From Muribaculaceae bacterium (lineage in GTDB: Bacteria > Bacteroidota > Bacteroidia > Bacteroidales > Muribaculaceae), in NCBI GenBank assembly GCA_017548365.1, contig JAFZAC010000018.1:1-40144 (forward strand): a DNA stretch of 40,144 bases, read 5' to 3'. Positions 33,874-40,144 of the stretch are shown here, piece after piece. Numbering within the stretch: position 1 is the stretch's first letter; each line of letters opens with the position of its first letter. The translations under genes and the position numbers were made by a program. The notes under the pieces were generated by a model. That model was not told the origin of the DNA, did not search any database, and worked only from the letters and a program-made list of their open reading frames with translations.

Positions 33874-35121
33874 TTATATATCCTTTTTATTCTTGCCAAA
33901 TAATCTTGACACAAAAGATTTTCTGTTTTTTTGTGTTGGCTCATTTGTTTGTGCTTCTTTAGAAAATACTGTGGGCTCTTCATTCAAGTGCAAAACACCA
34001 TCCCAAAGAAAAATATGATTGCATTTTGGACATTTGACAAATGCAGTTCTATTTTCTTTAAGAAAAGAAGAATTTATATAACCACATTTTGGACATTCTA
34101 TAGCTCTTAAGATTTCATTTAGTTTATTGATATCAATATCTACTTTTAATTTTTCATATAACAGTATTTTAATCTCATTAAGATGATTATTTATTGAAGT
34201 AAATTCATCTTTGTTGAGACTGTGTTTTGCAATAGCTTCTTGTGCAGCAAATTGTAAATCAGTTAAATTCTCATCTTTATCTATAAATGGTGAGACTAAA
34301 TCATTATATAAGACAGAATGGCGAAGATTCAATTTTTGTCTAATTTGTTTTATTATCTGTTCAATAACAATAATATTATTAAATGTTTCAGATTCAGAAG
34401 ATTGGAATATTTTAAGTTCCTCTTTAATAGCTTTAAAGTTAACAATAGATACATTGATATTTCCAATACCACGAAGAAATCCTTGAGCATAAGAATTCAA
34501 ATTTGAATATTTTTCATCTAATGATATATTAAATCTTGAACAAACTAAATTATACGCTAAAGCAAATGTGTCAGGTGTGATGTATCCTATATTATTATGA
34601 TAAGTTGTCGTAATTTGTTTGTTCTCTCCATTCTCTTGAACTGTTTTAGTTGAAACAGAAGAATGATAGCATCCATTAAGACTTAATTTACCAAATCCTA
34701 CATATATAGTTGCCAAATCTGTTAAGATCTCGTTTTTTAGTTTTATGGTTGGATAATATAATCCACTAAGGAAGAGTACTTTGTGGCATATTTCATGTGC
34801 CATTATGGCTAAAATTTGGTCTGAATTGTTTCTATACTTATTACTAATTTGAATATATACATTCTTACTATAATCTAATTCAATATTTCCACCTTCTGAT
34901 TCTTTTGTAGTAACAAATGTTATTAATGGTATATAATCATTTAAACCTACAAATTTCATCATATTAGAGGCTGCTTTTTGTAAATGTATTATATCTCCAG
35001 ATAAAGGATGTGGTTTATAAAACTGCATTGATTTAAACTTTAAATGTTTTTCAATTAATGCAAGTTCAGATAAAATCATTTCTTTTGAAAGAGATATTTG
35101 CTTGTGTTCTTGCTCTGTCAT
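33874..35121 (-). CDS. HExxH metallopeptidase-like protein with C-terminal zinc ribbon
   Basis: A 415-aa protein of unknown function. Residues about 109-113 form HEICH in MAHEICHKVLFLSG, a zinc-protease motif, and NEILTDLATIYVGFG downstream could give the third ligand (Glu) and the Asp of ExxxD. The middle is helical. A zinc ribbon follows (ECPKCGYINSSF and KCPKCNHIF, about residues 340-368), then a basic tail. There is no signal peptide. The DNA is strikingly AT-rich (line 34381-34440 has 15 G+C of 60) against the GC-rich housekeeping genes (38 of 60 at 27601-27660). It is a lone gene between kinase sequences, so probably acquired. The catalytic role is inferred only from motifs. Confidence 0.65.
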   Translation of the reverse strand: MTEQEHKQISLSKEMILSELALIEKHLKFKSMQFYKPHPLSGDIIHLQKAASNMMKFVGLNDYIPLITFVTTKESEGGNIELDYSKNVYIQISNKYRNNSDQILAIMAHEICHKVLFLSGLYYPTIKLKNEILTDLATIYVGFGKLSLNGCYHSSVSTKTVQENGENKQITTTYHNNIGYITPDTFALAYNLVCSRFNISLDEKYSNLNSYAQGFLRGIGNINVSIVNFKAIKEELKIFQSSESETFNNIIVIEQIIKQIRQKLNLRHSVLYNDLVSPFIDKDENLTDLQFAAQEAIAKHSLNKDEFTSINNHLNEIKILLYEKLKVDIDINKLNEILRAIECPKCGYINSSFLKENRTAFVKCPKCNHIFLWDGVLHLNEEPTVFSKEAQTNEPTQKNRKSFVSRLFGKNKKDI

Positions 35122-35137
35122 AATGATTGTTTTAAAT

Positions 35138-35341
35138 GTTATAAGCTTCAGCGAGTTCTGAGTAGAAGTTTATTAGTGAATCTCTAAGTTCTATGTCAAC
35201 ATATGGTATATATCCTTAACGCAGTAGACGTATACACTCAGACAGGTATTCAGGCGGCGAGGTTTTAAAACTCGCCAACCAGTAGGAGTTGGCACCACGA
35301 GGTGACAATGTGTATGTGTGGCCACAACCCTGTACTGACAT
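35138..35341 (-). other. Structured segment with small broken reading frame
   Basis: Consecutive hairpins lie here: GGCGAG/CTCGCC with TTTT/AAAA (35256-35276), CCAAC/GTTGG (35275-35292), CACC/GGTG (35293-35304) and the palindrome TGTGGCCACA (35317-35326). The minus strand also holds a 41-codon frame from ATG 35341 (MSVQGCGHTYTLSPRGANSY...) to TAA at 35216, which continues in frame after the stop as GYIPYVDIELRDSLINFYSE to 35138. It may be the end of a broken gene or a structured RNA or mobile-element end. I do not recognise it. Confidence 0.4.
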
Positions 35342-35348
35342 AAATTCT

Positions 35349-35376
35349 AAAACGCCACAAATTCATGTGACGTTTT
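35349..35376 (-). terminator. Terminator of the deoxynucleoside kinase operon
   Basis: AAAACG-C-CACA pairs with TGTG-A-CGTTTT (one mismatch), and on the minus strand the stem runs into GCGTTTTAG. It lies 28 bp after the kinase stop at 35404. Confidence 0.7.
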
Positions 35377-35403
35377 ATTGTATAGTAGTAAACAATAGTT
35401 GTG

Positions 35404-36024
35404 TTAGATGATTGGGAATAGGCCGTATAGCAGACCGTCGATGCGATCGGTAACCTTAGCGAAATCCTCGGGACGATCGCCAAACTTGCAGTTGTCGCCT
35501 TCGATGATGATGAGTTTGCCGTCATAGCCTTCTATCCACTTCTCGTAGAGGCGCTCCAAACCCTGCAAGTAGTCGAGGCGGATGGTCTGTTCATATTCAC
35601 GACCGCGTTTCTGTATCTGTCCTACCAGCGTCGAGATGCTTGAGCGGATATAGATCATCAAGTCGGGTTTCTCAACCAGCGACATCATGAGCTCGAAAAG
35701 GTCCTGGTAAGTCTCGAAGTCGCGGTCACTCATCTTGCCCTGGTTGTGAAGGTTTGGAGCAAAGATGCATGCGTCCTCAAAGATTGTGCGGTCCTGGATA
35801 ATCACCTTGTCGCTCTGCGAGATTTCCACCACGTCTTTAAAACGCTTGTTAAGGAAATAGATTTGGAGGTTAAACGACCACCGCTCCATGTCGTCGTAGA
35901 AATCGGCAAGATAGGGATTGTTGGTCACTGATTCAAAGCGTGGCTCCCAGCCGTAATGCTCGGCGAGCATTCGGGTCAATGTGGTCTTTCCACAACCGAT
36001 GTTTCCTGATATTGCTATATGCAT
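35404..36024 (-). CDS. Deoxynucleoside kinase, copy 1
   Basis: A 206-aa kinase of the dNK family (dCK/dGK type), which phosphorylates deoxynucleosides for nucleotide salvage. The Walker A loop is GNIGCGKTTL (residues 8-17). The substrate side has PRFESVTNNPYL, the DRS-like motif is QDRTIFED, and the lid region is IQKRGREYEQTI. Length is normal for the family. It is about half identical by eye to the product of the upstream neighbour, and in some bacteria such pairs form a heterodimer. A relic of the same gene lies at 33664-33757. The start has a leader of short TTAAGTG repeats. Confidence 0.92.
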   Translation of the reverse strand: MHIAISGNIGCGKTTLTRMLAEHYGWEPRFESVTNNPYLADFYDDMERWSFNLQIYFLNKRFKDVVEISQSDKVIIQDRTIFEDACIFAPNLHNQGKMSDRDFETYQDLFELMMSLVEKPDLMIYIRSSISTLVGQIQKRGREYEQTIRLDYLQGLERLYEKWIEGYDGKLIIIEGDNCKFGDRPEDFAKVTDRIDGLLYGLFPII

Positions 36025-36025
36025 A

Positions 36026-36066
36026 ACTTTTTAAGTGTTAAGTTTTAAGTGTCAAATGTTAAGTGC
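36026..36066. repeat. TTAAGTG-type short repeats in spacer
   Basis: TTAAGTG, TTAAGTTTTAAGTG and GTTAAGTG recur directly upstream of the kinase copy 1 start, between the two kinase genes. They resemble in style the repeated leader before the acyl-CoA synthetase. Confidence 0.5.
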
Positions 36067-36108
36067 ACCTGCGGTGCGGGAGTCTGAAATCGGAAATCAA
36101 AGATTCTC

Positions 36109-36750
36109 TCACCCCTCATCTATCCCTTCTTCCATCGGGAATAGTCCATAGAGAATACTGTCGATGCGGTTAGTGATACCAATGAAATCCTCTCGACGGT
36201 TTTCGAAGTCAAGATTGTCTTTATCCACTATCATCACACGGCCCTTATAGTGGTTGTTGATGAAGTCCTCGTAGCGGCGATTGAGATTGTCAAGATACTC
36301 GATTTGCATCGTCTGTTCATAGTCTCTACCGCGTTTTTGGATATTTGCCACCAGATGCTCTACCGACGAGCGCAGATAGATCATCAGGTCGGGCAATTTC
36401 ACTATTGAGAGCATGTGCTCGAAGAGTTCCATATAGGTAGCGAAGTCACGCTCCGATATGTTGCCCATCTCCCGGTTATTGGCAACAAAAACATATACCC
36501 CCTCAAATATCGAGCGGTCCTGCAGTATCGTGCCCTGAGACTGCGATATCGCCAAGAGATCACGGAAACGCTCCTTGAGGAAATACACCTCAAGGTTGAA
36601 CGACCAGCGCTGGATATCGTGGTAATAGTCTTCGAGATAGGGATTGTGAGCCACCGATTCATAGCGGGGAGTCCACCCGTAGTGCTGCGCCAGCAGCTTT
36701 GTGAGCGTTGATTTTCCTGAACCTATATTTCCGGCTATGACGATGTGCAT
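36109..36750 (-). CDS. Deoxynucleoside kinase, copy 2
   Basis: A 213-aa dNK-family kinase with Walker A GNIGSGKSTL (residues 8-17), PRYESVAHNPYLEDYYHD, the motif QDRSIFEG, and the lid IQKRGRDYEQTM. All core residues are present. It lies 84 bp upstream of copy 1 on the same strand. The differences at the substrate-facing positions (VAHNPYL against VTNNPYL, EGVYVF against EDACIF) hint that the two prefer different nucleosides, for example purine and pyrimidine. That is an inference from the known pairs in other bacteria. Confidence 0.92.
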   Translation of the reverse strand: MHIVIAGNIGSGKSTLTKLLAQHYGWTPRYESVAHNPYLEDYYHDIQRWSFNLEVYFLKERFRDLLAISQSQGTILQDRSIFEGVYVFVANNREMGNISERDFATYMELFEHMLSIVKLPDLMIYLRSSVEHLVANIQKRGRDYEQTMQIEYLDNLNRRYEDFINNHYKGRVMIVDKDNLDFENRREDFIGITNRIDSILYGLFPMEEGIDEG

Positions 36751-36936
36751 AAATTGAGCAGATTTTTCTCGACGACAAAGATAATCAATAATATCGTACT
36801 TTCCTAAAGAAAAAGAATAAATATTTCAACAATGTTTCATCTATTTTCATCTCCTCTTACACCAAGCACCCATATATCGAAATAAAGGCGCAAGCCAATG
36901 CTGCGCCCTTATAGTAAGTAAGTATGATACCGCTTT

Positions 36937-37443
36937 TTAACCCTTTGCAGTGGGATAGAAAGTAATAGTGTCACCCTCATCGTTGCCAAGCACCAAAACC
37001 TTGGTATTAACCTGTACAACCTTCACATGGTCCAAGAAAGCTGGTATTTCATCAAGCATTTCCTCTTTAAGCTGAGGTTCCATCTTCTTGATTTCTGGTC
37101 TAAGCATACTTTCCATCATCTTTCTTGTTTGTGGATCAAAATTCGAAAGATCAACATCTATGTTAATATCGGCCTTCTTCTTGTTGAAGCTGATTATGAG
37201 ATCCTGCCCTTCCTTGTCGTAGATGCCAGGAACCGACATTGACATTCTGATAATCATATCATTTTCCATCTCTTCGTGAGTTAAAATCATATAGCACTCA
37301 CCATCATCATCGAAGTTAAGCACCAATTCAACCTCCTCATCTCCAGGAAGCATAGTTGACCAAGCGGTTCTTGTCAAGTTCTGTGCCTGAACGGCAACTA
37401 CTGTTGCCATAACCAGCAAAATTGTGAATAATGTTTTTTTCAT
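36937..37443 (-). CDS. Small secreted protein, lipocalin-like fold possible, copy A
   Basis: A 168-aa secreted protein from the ATG at 37443 (MKKTLFTILLVMATVVAVQA, cleaved near AQN); the longer frame from 37542 would bury the signal. It has beta-rich halves (VELVLNFDDDGECYMILTHE, DLIISFNKKKADINIDVDLS) and a helical middle (MESMLRPEIKKMEPQLKEEM). The layout matches the next gene, so they are paralogs. It resembles the many small lipocalin-type proteins of Bacteroidota, but no family can be named with certainty. Confidence 0.65.
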   Translation of the reverse strand: MKKTLFTILLVMATVVAVQAQNLTRTAWSTMLPGDEEVELVLNFDDDGECYMILTHEEMENDMIIRMSMSVPGIYDKEGQDLIISFNKKKADINIDVDLSNFDPQTRKMMESMLRPEIKKMEPQLKEEMLDEIPAFLDHVKVVQVNTKVLVLGNDEGDTITFYPTAKG

Positions 37444-37492
37444 ATTAGAATAATTAAAAAAATGAATAAATAAATATTTATAATCTTGAATA

Positions 37493-37969
37493 TTATTGAA
37501 CTTCAAAGAGCATCGTGTCACCGTCACAGTCTTCAAGCTCAAGCTGTGATTCGGTCCATTTATTGATTCTCATGCCCTCAAAGATAGATTTATCATTTAT
37601 AATACTTTCTTTAAGATTTTGCTTATAACTCTCGACCAGTTGTTCTACTAAATCTACTTCAAGGGAAGAATTATCATGTTCAATCAAGCTTATATCCACA
37701 TCAACCTTGTCACTATCAAATTCAAGAAACAGTTTCTTATCACGCAACTTATAAGTGCCATGTAATATAGCTTTTAAGTAGAACAGACTATCAACATCTC
37801 CACTTAGGGTCATCACCATTGTACCATTATAATCAAACACTAACTGGGCTTGGGCATTTTCATCAGGAATATTATACACCCAGGTTTTTCCCGTCAAGCT
37901 TTGTGCCTGTGCTGCAATTACAGCAACAAGCATCAGCAACAGAGATAAAATAGTTTTCTTCATTTTCAT
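37493..37969 (-). CDS. Small secreted protein, copy B
   Basis: A 158-aa secreted protein (signal to about residue 22, AQAQ), paralogous to the one encoded just downstream: LTGKTWVYNIPDENAQAQLV against LTRTAWSTMLPGDEEVELVL, and similar end segments (LEDCDGDTMLFEVQ and LGNDEGDTITFYPT). Starts at 37969 or 37963 are possible. The pair is spaced by 50 bp and probably co-transcribed. The function is unknown. Confidence 0.65.
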   Translation of the reverse strand: MKMKKTILSLLLMLVAVIAAQAQSLTGKTWVYNIPDENAQAQLVFDYNGTMVMTLSGDVDSLFYLKAILHGTYKLRDKKLFLEFDSDKVDVDISLIEHDNSSLEVDLVEQLVESYKQNLKESIINDKSIFEGMRINKWTESQLELEDCDGDTMLFEVQ

Positions 37970-38050
37970 TTAATAAAAGACATTTCTAAGTGTATTAGAC
38001 ATTTACAACTGACAAAGGTTTATAACCACAACTGCCAAAAACTGCATTTT

Positions 38051-38848
38051 CTATGTTACTCTCGTGCGATTGTAGCCATGTTTCAGGCGGTACTTGCGCA
38101 CATCGGCAAAGAGGTCGGTAGCGTAGACAAAGTTATTAAGATTCTCATTGTCAACATTGTAAATCTCGTCTTTGTTGCCTACCCAACCAACATGGCCCTT
38201 GTAGATAAACACGATGTTCTCCCCTATTCCCATCACTGAGTTCATGTCATGGGTGTTGATGATAGTGGTGATGCCAAACTCATGGGTAATATCATAAAGC
38301 AGATCGTCAATCACAATCGACGTCTTGGGGTCAAGTCCAGAGTTTGGCTCATCGCAAAACAGATACTTGGGGTTCAATGCTATGGCACGAGCAATGGCTG
38401 CGCGTTTCTGCATACCGCCACTCAACTCGCTCGGGTACTTGTTCTCGCTTCCTGTAAGGTTCACGCGGTCGATACAGAACTGCGCACGCTCTAGCTGCTC
38501 GGCATGACTCATCTTTGAGAACATCTTCAACGGGAAGATGACGTTGCCCATCACCGTCTCGCTGTCAAAGAGTGCCGAGCCCTGGAACAACATACCTATC
38601 TCCTTGCGCAGCTCCTTCATCGCCTTGTCATCGAGCTTGGTGATGTCGCGACCATCATAAAGTATCTCGCCACTGTCGGGCTTGAACAGCCCCACAAGGT
38701 TCTTGACCAGGACTGTCTTTCCCGAGCCACTCTGCCCTATTATAAGATTGACCTTGCCATCATAGAACTTGGCATTGATGCCAAACAAAATCTGCCGGCG
38801 GCCTCCTTCCTCGTCAAACGACTTCTCAACATTTTTAACTTCTATCAT
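38051..38848 (-). CDS. mlaF: MlaF-type ABC transporter ATPase
   Basis: A 265-aa ABC ATPase of the Mkl/MlaF group, which powers phospholipid movement between the membranes. Walker A GQSGSGKT (38-45), Q-loop MLFQGSALFDSETV, signature LSGGMQKR and Walker B YLFCDEPNSGLDP are intact. It is paired with the MlaE-type permease 24 bp upstream. No MlaD substrate-binding gene is seen in this window; it may lie elsewhere. Confidence 0.9.
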   Translation of the reverse strand: MIEVKNVEKSFDEEGGRRQILFGINAKFYDGKVNLIIGQSGSGKTVLVKNLVGLFKPDSGEILYDGRDITKLDDKAMKELRKEIGMLFQGSALFDSETVMGNVIFPLKMFSKMSHAEQLERAQFCIDRVNLTGSENKYPSELSGGMQKRAAIARAIALNPKYLFCDEPNSGLDPKTSIVIDDLLYDITHEFGITTIINTHDMNSVMGIGENIVFIYKGHVGWVGNKDEIYNVDNENLNNFVYATDLFADVRKYRLKHGYNRTRVT

Positions 38849-38872
38849 AGTGCAAAAAAATTCAATTTAATA

Positions 38873-39622
38873 TTACATCATCAAGAGCTTGGTAAGGAGC
38901 ACGTCGGTGAGCAGAATCATGATATTGCTCATCACCACGGCATCGGTACTTGCCTTACCCACTTCGATTGAACCGCCCTTGACGGTGTAGCCGTAGAAGG
39001 AGGAGATGCTAGAGATGATAAAAGCAAAAAACAGCGACTTGATGAGCGCAAACCATACATACCACTCTATGAACAAGGTCTGTATGCCATAAACGTAGGT
39101 GTCGACATCAATAATTCCAGTAATCACGCATATCATGTAACCACCAAAGAGGCTCGTCGCCATACAAATTATCACCAAAAAGGGCATAATGGTTACAAGT
39201 CCTGCTATCTTAGGCATTATCAAGTAGTTGGCGCTGTTGATTCCCATAATATCGAGGGCGTCAATCTGCTCGGTGACACGCATTGTGCCTATCTCGCTGG
39301 CAATGTTACTGCCTATCTTTCCCGAGAGGATAAGACACAAAATCGACGACGAGAACTCAAGCAAGATAATCTCACGTGTAGTCAATCCCACCGTGTAACG
39401 CGGCAGCAAAGGATTGCTGATGTTGAGCTTGATGAGAAGTGTACACAACGCACCAATAAACAATGACACGATGAGAATCAAGGGAATGGAATCAATTCCC
39501 AACTTATATATCTCACCCATATAACGCTTGAAGAACTCCTTCCATTTATCGGGAATTCCTATGCTGCGCCACATGAGCAAGCAATATGAGCCTAATTTCT
39601 GTAGTGAGTTTGTTAAAACCAT
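38873..39622 (-). CDS. mlaE: MlaE-type permease
   Basis: A 249-aa MlaE/YrbE-family permease with five to six membrane segments. Conserved sequences include EIILLEFSSSILCLILSGKI, ASEIGTMRVTEQIDALDIMG, YLIMPKIAGL and the C-terminal SSISSFYGYTVKGGSIEVGK. The ATG at 39622 (MVLTNSLQK) is chosen because the longer frame starts with TTG inside the promoter box. It forms the membrane part of the transporter with MlaF and maintains outer-membrane lipid asymmetry. Confidence 0.92.
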   Translation of the reverse strand: MVLTNSLQKLGSYCLLMWRSIGIPDKWKEFFKRYMGEIYKLGIDSIPLILIVSLFIGALCTLLIKLNISNPLLPRYTVGLTTREIILLEFSSSILCLILSGKIGSNIASEIGTMRVTEQIDALDIMGINSANYLIMPKIAGLVTIMPFLVIICMATSLFGGYMICVITGIIDVDTYVYGIQTLFIEWYVWFALIKSLFFAFIISSISSFYGYTVKGGSIEVGKASTDAVVMSNIMILLTDVLLTKLLMM

Positions 39623-39657
39623 ATTTCTTGTTTTTTTCCAATTATTGGAAATAACTT

Positions 39658-39666
39658 GCAAATTTA
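39658..39666 (-). promoter_or_regulatory. -7 box of the mlaEF operon
   Basis: TAAATTTGC on the minus strand, 35 bp before the mlaE ATG. The -33 element is weak. Confidence 0.45.
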
Positions 39667-39807
39667 GTAAATTGTTTTAATTAACACATAAGGGTTTTTA
39701 ATTTAAATTCCTAAAAAAGAAAAAATAATAGTTTTTACATCACCATAACTTTTATTTTCATACTGTGGAACCGTTTTAATAAAAATCTTAAAATCACACA
39801 TGATTTC

Positions 39808-39838
39808 TTGCTCGGTATTACTTTTTTTTGTACTTTTG
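39808..39838 (+). promoter_or_regulatory. Promoter of the last gene
   Basis: TTG (39808-39810), a 20-bp spacer and TACTTTTG (39831-39838) precede the ATG at 39887 by 48 bp. It diverges from the mla promoter. Confidence 0.6.
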
Positions 39839-39886
39839 AAAATTAAAAGTTTTCAACAGAATTGTTCTGTTCTAATGCATTATTTT

Positions 39887-40144
39887 ATGGAGAAAGAGAA
39901 TTTAATCATACCGAGTGAATATTCCGACATCTGTCCCATTCAGGACAAGGATTTCCACAATGAGATGTCGATTCTGGTCAATGAGCCTATGTTCAAGCAG
40001 GTCCTGCAGGTTGTCATGCCTCAGTACAACTACACCCAGCTCAAGATGCTTCTTCTGAGCCTGAACTCGAAATATGACCTGCAGACCAAATTCATGAAGC
40101 CCTTCATCGACGGGCTGCTCGCCAAGACGTCAAAGGGTCTCACC
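39887..40144 (+). CDS. Probable acyltransferase, N-terminal part only
   Basis: The first 86 codons of a rightward gene cut by the window end. The sequence MEKENLIIPSEYSDICPIQD, then FHNEMSILVNEPMFKQVLQV, resembles the N-terminal extension of Bacteroidota glycerol-phosphate/ornithine-lipid type acyltransferases; the catalytic HxxxxD region would come later and is not seen. It diverges from mlaE. The family call is from memory of the N-terminus and is moderate at best. Confidence 0.55.
   Translation, partial: MEKENLIIPSEYSDICPIQDKDFHNEMSILVNEPMFKQVLQVVMPQYNYTQLKMLLLSLNSKYDLQTKFMKPFIDGLLAKTSKGLT

Overview
The window is chromosomal DNA from a member of the Bacteroidales, most likely a gut Muribaculaceae- or Prevotella-like organism. 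This rests on the promoter grammar seen many times (TTTG, about 20 bp, TAnnTTTG), the lack of Shine-Dalgarno sequences, and families typical of Bacteroidota: TPR/LuxR-like membrane regulators, DUF6029, Omp28-like proteins, dockerin-like secreted proteins, a type IX-like C-terminal signal, DUF4296, a TraR/DksA protein with a reduced zinc finger, and tandem deoxynucleoside kinases. I see no tRNA, rRNA or CRISPR array.

Layout. 1-2.1 kb: the start of a lipoprotein gene and a TPR membrane regulator, both leftward, each preceded by the same promoter module; the regulator reading frame is broken near its end. 2.1-3.8 kb: ten palindromic ~52-bp repeats next to a REP-associated (HUH/Y1) transposase. 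3.8-5.5 kb: asd and a zinc-ribbon/SH3 membrane protein. 5.5-14.4 kb, leftward: an envelope block with an Omp28 lipoprotein, a DUF6029 barrel, a TlpA-like thioredoxin, two dockerin-bearing secreted proteins and a protein with a type IX-like C-terminus. 14.7-18.6 kb, leftward: argB, prfB (with its programmed +1 frameshift) and an acyl-CoA synthetase. 18.8-25.3 kb, rightward: msrA, a subclass A2-like class A beta-lactamase, two paralogous secreted proteins separated by an AbiE-type toxin-antitoxin pair between 30-bp direct repeats, an aspartyl protease with a PDZ domain, and an Imm32-like protein. 25.4-33.5 kb, rightward: a membrane module resembling the anchor of membrane-bound Mur ligases, ileS, a DksA-like gene, lspA, a DUF4296 lipoprotein, an acyltransferase and two small proteins.

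33.5-35.4 kb is an accessory island: a decayed deoxynucleoside kinase fragment, a very AT-rich gene for an HExxH metallopeptidase-like protein with a zinc ribbon, and a stretch of consecutive hairpins. 35.4-39.7 kb, leftward: two intact deoxynucleoside kinases, two small secreted paralogs, and the MlaF/MlaE lipid transport genes. A divergent gene, probably an acyltransferase, starts at 39.9 kb and runs off the end.

The strongest leads are the repeat array beside the transposase, the duplicated promoter module around the broken regulator, the AbiE cassette bounded by direct repeats, and the AT-rich island beside a kinase relic.
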